Source: Cercophora sp. LCS_1
Lineage: Eukaryota > Ascomycota > Sordariomycetes > Sordariales > Lasiosphaeriaceae
Direction of reading: 5' to 3'
Assembly: GCA_036250225.1 (NCBI GenBank)
Contig: JAPZLL010000013.1
Location: 884,737-948,736 of the forward strand
DNA: 64,000 nucleotides
A program made the position numbers and the translations under genes. The notes under the pieces are model-generated. The model made no database searches, was not told where the DNA came from, and saw only the letters and a list, made by a program, of their open reading frames with translations. Below are positions 59,190 through 64,000 of this stretch, in pieces. Positions within the stretch are counted from its first letter, which is position 1, and each line of letters opens with the position of its first letter.

Positions 59190-61545
59190 GGTGGGCTGTT
59201 GGTCTTTGGCGATGCAAAACGGTGCAACGATCGTAAGAGTTGGAGAAAACCGTGGAAGGAAGAGAACGAGAGACACCCGGTCTGATCAGGGGAAGGGCTG
59301 ATGATAAGGAGGATTCGCCCGGTAGTAGTGCCCTTGGAACAAGATCAGACAAGCCGTGCGCGGGCAGGCTGTTGTATCACAGTGCCAAGGATGATGTATT
59401 AGACGGTTGGGAGTGAAGGGCAGGTCTCGATCATGCGCGACCGGCGAGATGAATGGGCGGGCAGTTCGCAGGCTAATAGCAGCCCAATATAGGGGAGGAG
59501 CGAGACAGGGCGACTGCGGAGGACGAGGGGAGGGCGGGATGGCTGCAGACGCGAGACGCACAAGGCTCTTGATAAGTGATGGAACTGATTTACTCGCGAG
59601 GCAATCGGGCGCCGTACATATGCACTGCGGCCAGGGACGGGAGAGGCACAGTTAAATAGATTCAAGGGCCTGGTCGGAAGAGAGCATGGAAGAGATGAGT
59701 CGGATGGCGGAAGGGGGCGCCCAGGACGGGACCTTCCAACAAAGGGACCGAGGACTGGGAACTGCTCGCCGACCAACGGGATCGTGGATAGACTTTTTGC
59801 GACAGCCATATCTTTGACCGAGCTGGAAACGGCGTCATCGAACCCCACAACCCCTCCGCGCTCCCCCACGAAATTGCTGCGAGTCTTTCTTGCACCGTTC
59901 GCCGTCCCACGTTCCGCGGGGAAGAGGACCGCCCATCCGTCAGCTCTCTCGACGTCTCGCCCACGCAGCGATGCCGAGTCGCTGCATTCCGAAATTTGGG
60001 TCTCAGGGATCTGGGCAGTGCTACCAGTGGGGTGCATCGCCAGCAAGCCCTCTCAACCCCCACCTTGCACCACGCACTGCTTTTTGATGGCACGCACATG
60101 AGCGCATCACACGGCAGTGATACAGAGCCTGTACGTGGAAGCGGTCGTGCGCCAGGAGGAAGACTAAGTCCAGCCAAACCCCACGGGGGCCGCCAGGTGT
60201 CCGAAACCAATCCAGTCTAATCGGCCGTCATCAAACGACGCATTCACATGCCAACACGGCTGGCGAAAACCCAGACGCCGTCGACAGCAGCAAAGTATGT
60301 AGCGATTAGGCCCCTCTAACGTTGCAGTGGCATACTTACAGCGGCAAGTGGTATCAGGCCGTGGCGATCGGTGGCAGGGGTGAGTAGGACCGCAACGGCG
60401 TTGCTTCGGAACGCGAGGCTCCATGATACCGCCGCCATGGGACCCCATGGCGTCGGCGGCCAGACTCTTGCTCGCCTTGCACGAGCCGATTAGGCCGGCG
60501 ACGGGTCTTTTTCGGTCTTGATTGGGCCAGCCGAGCGGAGCCTCATCAACCTTGCTCCTCGGCAGGGCTGATGCCTCTCTGCTTTCCTTCTCGGCCCCTT
60601 GGTCCGACTTGGGTGTTATTACCCGCTAGTTTTCGCCGCCGCCGCCGCCGCAGGAACAGACACGATGGTGCATGCGGTTGCAGGAATGAAACCTGTCCAC
60701 ACGGCCCACGAGTCGCGGCGAGCGACCGGTGAGGGTTGACCAAGCATTTCTCGATATTAAGCCATGCGTGCAGCGCATCCAGGTTCTTGCTCCGGCGGCA
60801 TGCATCGCCCATCGAACCGATCGTGTCGAACGACTGGTGGGACCACGGCGCTGACACCTTGAATGGGGACTGTTTCCACTTGTTCGAGAACAGGCGGAAC
60901 TGGTCTTTTATCCGCCCGCAGACCCGAGTTCTCCTAGGGCCGCCCTTGTGCGAACTGGACCCTGCCGAGACCTACTTTGGGGAGCGGCGAGTGCAGTCGG
61001 CATCTCGAATTCGAGACCTGAATTTGCCATACCGAAGTATGCATGTGTGTGTTACGCCTCCGGGCTCGTATGAGTCGCGGTCATAACATGAATCCGATCT
61101 TTCCCGGCCTAAATGAAAAAGCCACGGCCCCGCGGAGACATGTGAAGGAGTGAAATTTTGCGGAATTAGACCCGAATGACGGAATCGCTCACTGGTATAT
61201 GACAAAGGGTGCATCGGCCATGTTAGCCCGCGGGCCGAACGATGAGATTTTGCAAAAAAAAGACCGAGGAGAAAAGCTCCCGATAGAAAATTGAACCCGC
61301 GCCCCTGTCGACGGTCCAACCAGCCGGCCGCCAAAGACGAGAAGATGAAAGAAAGCTTGGGCCATTCCACTCGGCGGCAGGTACGTACCCGATCGCATCG
61401 GTGATTTTTTCATGCACACACGGGAGCCGGGGGCTCCACACTTTTTTGCTTGCTTGCAACCGTTCAACACCACTTTACGCGCAAACAACCGAGCATCACG
61501 ACTGGAACGCGCCACAACACGGTTCAAATCAAGCAAAACAAAACA
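59190..61545. other. Intergenic
   Basis: More than 2 kb with only overlapping, unrelated open frames on both strands. The last 200 bp are the promoter of the Sam35-like gene. Nothing else recognised. Confidence 0.5.
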
Positions 61546-62475
61546 ATGGCCACCGCCCAACCCTGGCAGTGGCCAATCCCCCGACCACTCCGCCAGCTCT
61601 TCGATGCCTTCCCCTTAGTCGTCCACGAAGCCACAGAACTCCCAGCTCGCTCCGACCCCTCCAACAACTCGACCATCCCAACCCTCTACATCTTCACCAC
61701 CGAAGACGACGCCCGCAATGGCGCACCCTCCCACAACCCCACCTGCCTAAAGTGGCAAGTCAGTCTCCCATATCCTCCCCTCCCTTCAATCAGACCCCAA
61801 ACTGACACACAAAAGACATACCTCCATCTCACCAAAACCCCCTTCAAAACCCACCCCTCCACAAACCACGCCTCCCCCACCGGCGCCCTCCCCTTCCTCC
61901 TCCCCCTCCGACAACCCGAATCAGGTACAACCAACACCCCATCAAAACCCCTCCCATCCTCGTCCTTTCTTAAAACCTATCCCCTCCCGGGGACCAAAGA
62001 AGAATCCGACCCCCGCCTAGAAGCCTACAACTCCCTCCTCGAAACCCCCATCCGCAACCTCTGGCTCTACACCCTCTACCTCGACCCGCAGCACACCCCG
62101 CTCCTGGACAAATTCTACGTCCATCCGTCGTCCTCCTCGTCCCTAATCAGATCTTCGATCCGGCAGTCCCTCCGTCGCGCAGCGGAGGGTGAGATTCTCA
62201 AAACAGGGTCATATCTATCCAGTGCTGCGGCGGGCACGGCCGTTGTTGATGGAGAGAGGATAGAATCAGAGGGGAAAGCAGCGCTTGAAGCGTTGGAGGG
62301 GTTGTTAAACGAGAGTAAAACGGGGTGGTTCTTTGGTGCGGAGGGGCCGGGGGAGTTTGACTGCGGGGTATTTGCCTATACGGAGTTGTTGGCGCGGTGG
62401 GTTGGGAGGCTAGAGGGTTATCAACGGTTGGAGGGGCATAGGAAAAGGTTGGGGGGGTTGTGCGGGTGGGTTTGA
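61546..62475 (+). CDS. sam35: Sam35/metaxin-like mitochondrial outer-membrane protein
   Basis: Exons 61546-61758 and 61816-62475 (57-nt intron GTCAGT...AAAAG) give 290 aa. A thioredoxin-like N-terminal half has FDAFPLVVHEATELPAR and NPTCLKWQ followed by TNHASPTGALPFLLP. The GST-like C-terminal half ends with GWFFGAEGPGEFDCGVFAYTELL. This is the layout of fungal Sam35/Tob38, a peripheral subunit of the sorting and assembly machinery that inserts beta-barrel proteins. Sam37 or another metaxin is the alternative. No signal peptide, as expected. Confidence 0.65.
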   Translation: MATAQPWQWPIPRPLRQLFDAFPLVVHEATELPARSDPSNNSTIPTLYIFTTEDDARNGAPSHNPTCLKWQVSLPYPPLPSIRPQTDTQKTYLHLTKTPFKTHPSTNHASPTGALPFLLPLRQPESGTTNTPSKPLPSSSFLKTYPLPGTKEESDPRLEAYNSLLETPIRNLWLYTLYLDPQHTPLLDKFYVHPSSSSSLIRSSIRQSLRRAAEGEILKTGSYLSSAAAGTAVVDGERIESEGKAALEALEGLLNESKTGWFFGAEGPGEFDCGVFAYTELLARWVGRLEGYQRLEGHRKRLGGLCGWV

Positions 62476-62995
62476 TGCACCATGCATATACACACAGGGA
62501 GGGTAAGAGATCGATGATATAGGTTGTGAGATTGGGGGGTTTGTATTATCTACACCACCACACAGATGGAAAGGGGATGGGAGAGGTGAGATCGAGGCTG
62601 TATTTGATATGCATAGCGAGCATGTTCTAGGTGTAAAGCGCAAGTTTCTGGGCTTCATGTAAAAAAGGGCAAACCCAACTTTGTTTGATATGGTTGTATC
62701 ATGGGGCAGTGTTCAGGGAAGAGACAAAAAAAACATACAACACCAGATATTCGCTGGTCGTCACCGACCCAATTACTAGTCCAGCGGTCGCAGGCTTATC
62801 TATGGGAGAGCGGACGGGATCCCGAGTTTTCCTATGAGTCCTGGTCGTAGGTGTAAGGTATGGAAGCCTTGGAGCTCAGGAATAGGATAATGGGTTCAGA
62901 GGCAGTACCAAGAACTCGGGATCTGCAGATCTAAATATTCCGAGGTCTATTAGTTCTATAAGTTCTATCTTTACCACCTGCCCCAAGACATCATC
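62476..62995. other. Intergenic between convergent genes
   Basis: No supported gene. Confidence 0.5.
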
Positions 62996-64000
62996 CTACT
63001 CTGGGATATAATCTCCGTCCTGGTCGCTGAGCTGCTTTTCGACTTTTTCCTCGGCTGCTTCGAATTGTTCCTCATCTGAGGCTGTGAGTCTCTCTGGCGA
63101 TGGGCGGACCATTTGCTGCTTGTCTTTACCTTGAAGAACCTCATCCGACCCCCGTTTCCGCTTTCGTGTTTGGGCAAAAGCCTCACTCTTCTGTACCAAC
63201 TCATACAGCTGAGCAAAGGAAATGGTAATCGATCCCTTAACCTTTTGGATATTGGGACAATCAAGCTTGTTACCGAAATCCTTCAGCCAAATCCGGAGGT
63301 TTTGTCCACCATTGACCAAATTCCCATCTATATCCCGAAAAGTACCCTCAAAGGCCTTCTTGGCACTGATCTTGTTCTTGGTCGTCTTTGGTCGCCATAC
63401 CATAACTCTTGCTCCTTTTCCCTGGTAATCAAGATCAATCCCAATAACAGCCTGGGTTAATCCATTTGAACCTAGGATATAATCGTCTGCGAGGAATGGT
63501 AAATCTTGGCGTTCTTGTGAATGTGAGACCTCCAGGATGACACCAAATTCTGTCGCATCTTTGTGCGCAAACGACCCATCTGGGTGATGGGAACTACCAT
63601 CGCTCTCAATCTTGGGGCTTCCTGTTGCGTGTATATCCCGAGCGAAATTGGCAGCGACTTGGTCGTTACCTCGCCGAATATCGGTTAACTGATCTCTGAC
63701 CAGGCCCTTAAATTCATCGACTGCGAACTCGTGGATAGTGCCCGCCATACGTAGGACAAACTTGGCAAGCTGAGGGAAGTAGTCGTACCTAATTAGAGGT
63801 TAGCTAATGCAATGCTGGACAAGGGGCAACTGGACAAAGAGGGACAGAGGGACAGAGGGACAGAGGGACAGAGGGACAGAGGGACAGAGGGACAGAGGGA
63901 TAGAGGGATAGAGGAATAGAGGAATAGAGGGATAGAGGGACAGAAGGACAGAGGGATAGGCTACTTACTTTGGCCAGCGGTAGTCCCCTTCAGCTTCGAA
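62996..64000 (-). CDS. Nuclease-fold-like fungal protein, partial
   Basis: The last exon is 63788-62996; an upstream exon begins before the window edge and ends at 63969 (FEAEGDYRW). The 180-nt intron (GTAAGT...ATTAG) is filled by an 8-bp tandem repeat. Visible motifs are PDGSFAHKD, FGVILEVSHSQ, LADDYILGSNG, AVIGIDLDY and ARVMVWRP. The Asp, then Glu in EVSHSQ, then Asp/Tyr strand is the order seen in PD-(D/E)XK-like nuclease folds, but an intact catalytic Lys is not obvious. The C-terminus is charged with a bipartite basic signal (RKRKRG). Related genes are often in accessory parts of fungal genomes. Confidence 0.6.
63836..63958. repeat. 8-bp tandem repeat (GGGACAGA)n
   Basis: About fifteen units of GGGACAGA on the plus strand, the last third drifting to GGGATAGA and GGAATAGA. 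It lies entirely within the intron of the partial gene. Confidence 0.92.

Noticed and set aside
1..64000. CRISPR array, rRNA genes, intact transposase or complete viral genome
   Set aside because: None seen; no regularly spaced direct repeats with unique spacers, no 5S-like sequence, and no transposase or integrase motif.

Overview
The window looks like nuclear DNA of a filamentous ascomycete (Pezizomycotina, most likely Sordariomycetes). Genes carry one to several short introns (about 42-180 nt) with GTRNGT donors and CTNAC-like branch sites. The families are typical of these fungi: HET-domain proteins, Zn2Cys6 and C2H2-like regulators, a Mlh3-type MutL, Fig1, a DOCK-type GEF and a Sam35/metaxin-like protein. 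One repeat pair shows C-to-T and G-to-A decay of the kind caused by repeat-induced point mutation (RIP). No bacterial, organellar or viral block was seen.

Layout. 1-7.4 kb: the 3' end of an unrecognised gene, tRNA-Trp copy 1, a broken jacalin-lectin/aerolysin-like gene and tRNA-Trp copy 2. 7.4-20 kb: a DOCK-family GEF, a type II membrane glycosyltransferase and a zinc-finger protein. 20-25.5 kb: a minus-strand regulator with two tandem Zn2Cys6 clusters and a damaged Gln/Pro-rich 3' half. 26-36 kb: a decayed HET gene, a nitrilase with a long insertion, a disordered Ser-rich protein, mlh3 and tRNA-Trp copy 3. 36-40 kb: a tetraspanin-like gene and a secreted five-repeat protein. 40.5-47.6 kb: three head-to-tail minus-strand genes (Fig1-like, ankyrin-CorA-like, ubiquitin-like-domain protein), all with proline-rich segments. 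48.3-54.1 kb: a degenerate island with a RIP-mutated direct repeat, paired palindromes, a second broken HET gene and a broken cysteine-rich secreted-protein gene. 55.4-62.5 kb: housekeeping genes (OTU protease, TPMT-like methyltransferase, SDR, a small ORF, Sam35-like). 62.5-64 kb: a nuclease-fold-like gene running off the end.

Two themes stand out. First, four or five accessory genes are broken, and three in-frame nonsense codons are all TAA/TAG of a kind one CpA-to-TpA change would produce. Second, the 40.5-47.6 kb trio is the best candidate for an undescribed functional unit: a membrane Fig1-like protein, an ankyrin sensor fused to a CorA-like membrane domain, and a ubiquitin-like-domain partner. 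All function statements are inferred from motifs read by eye; no database search was run.
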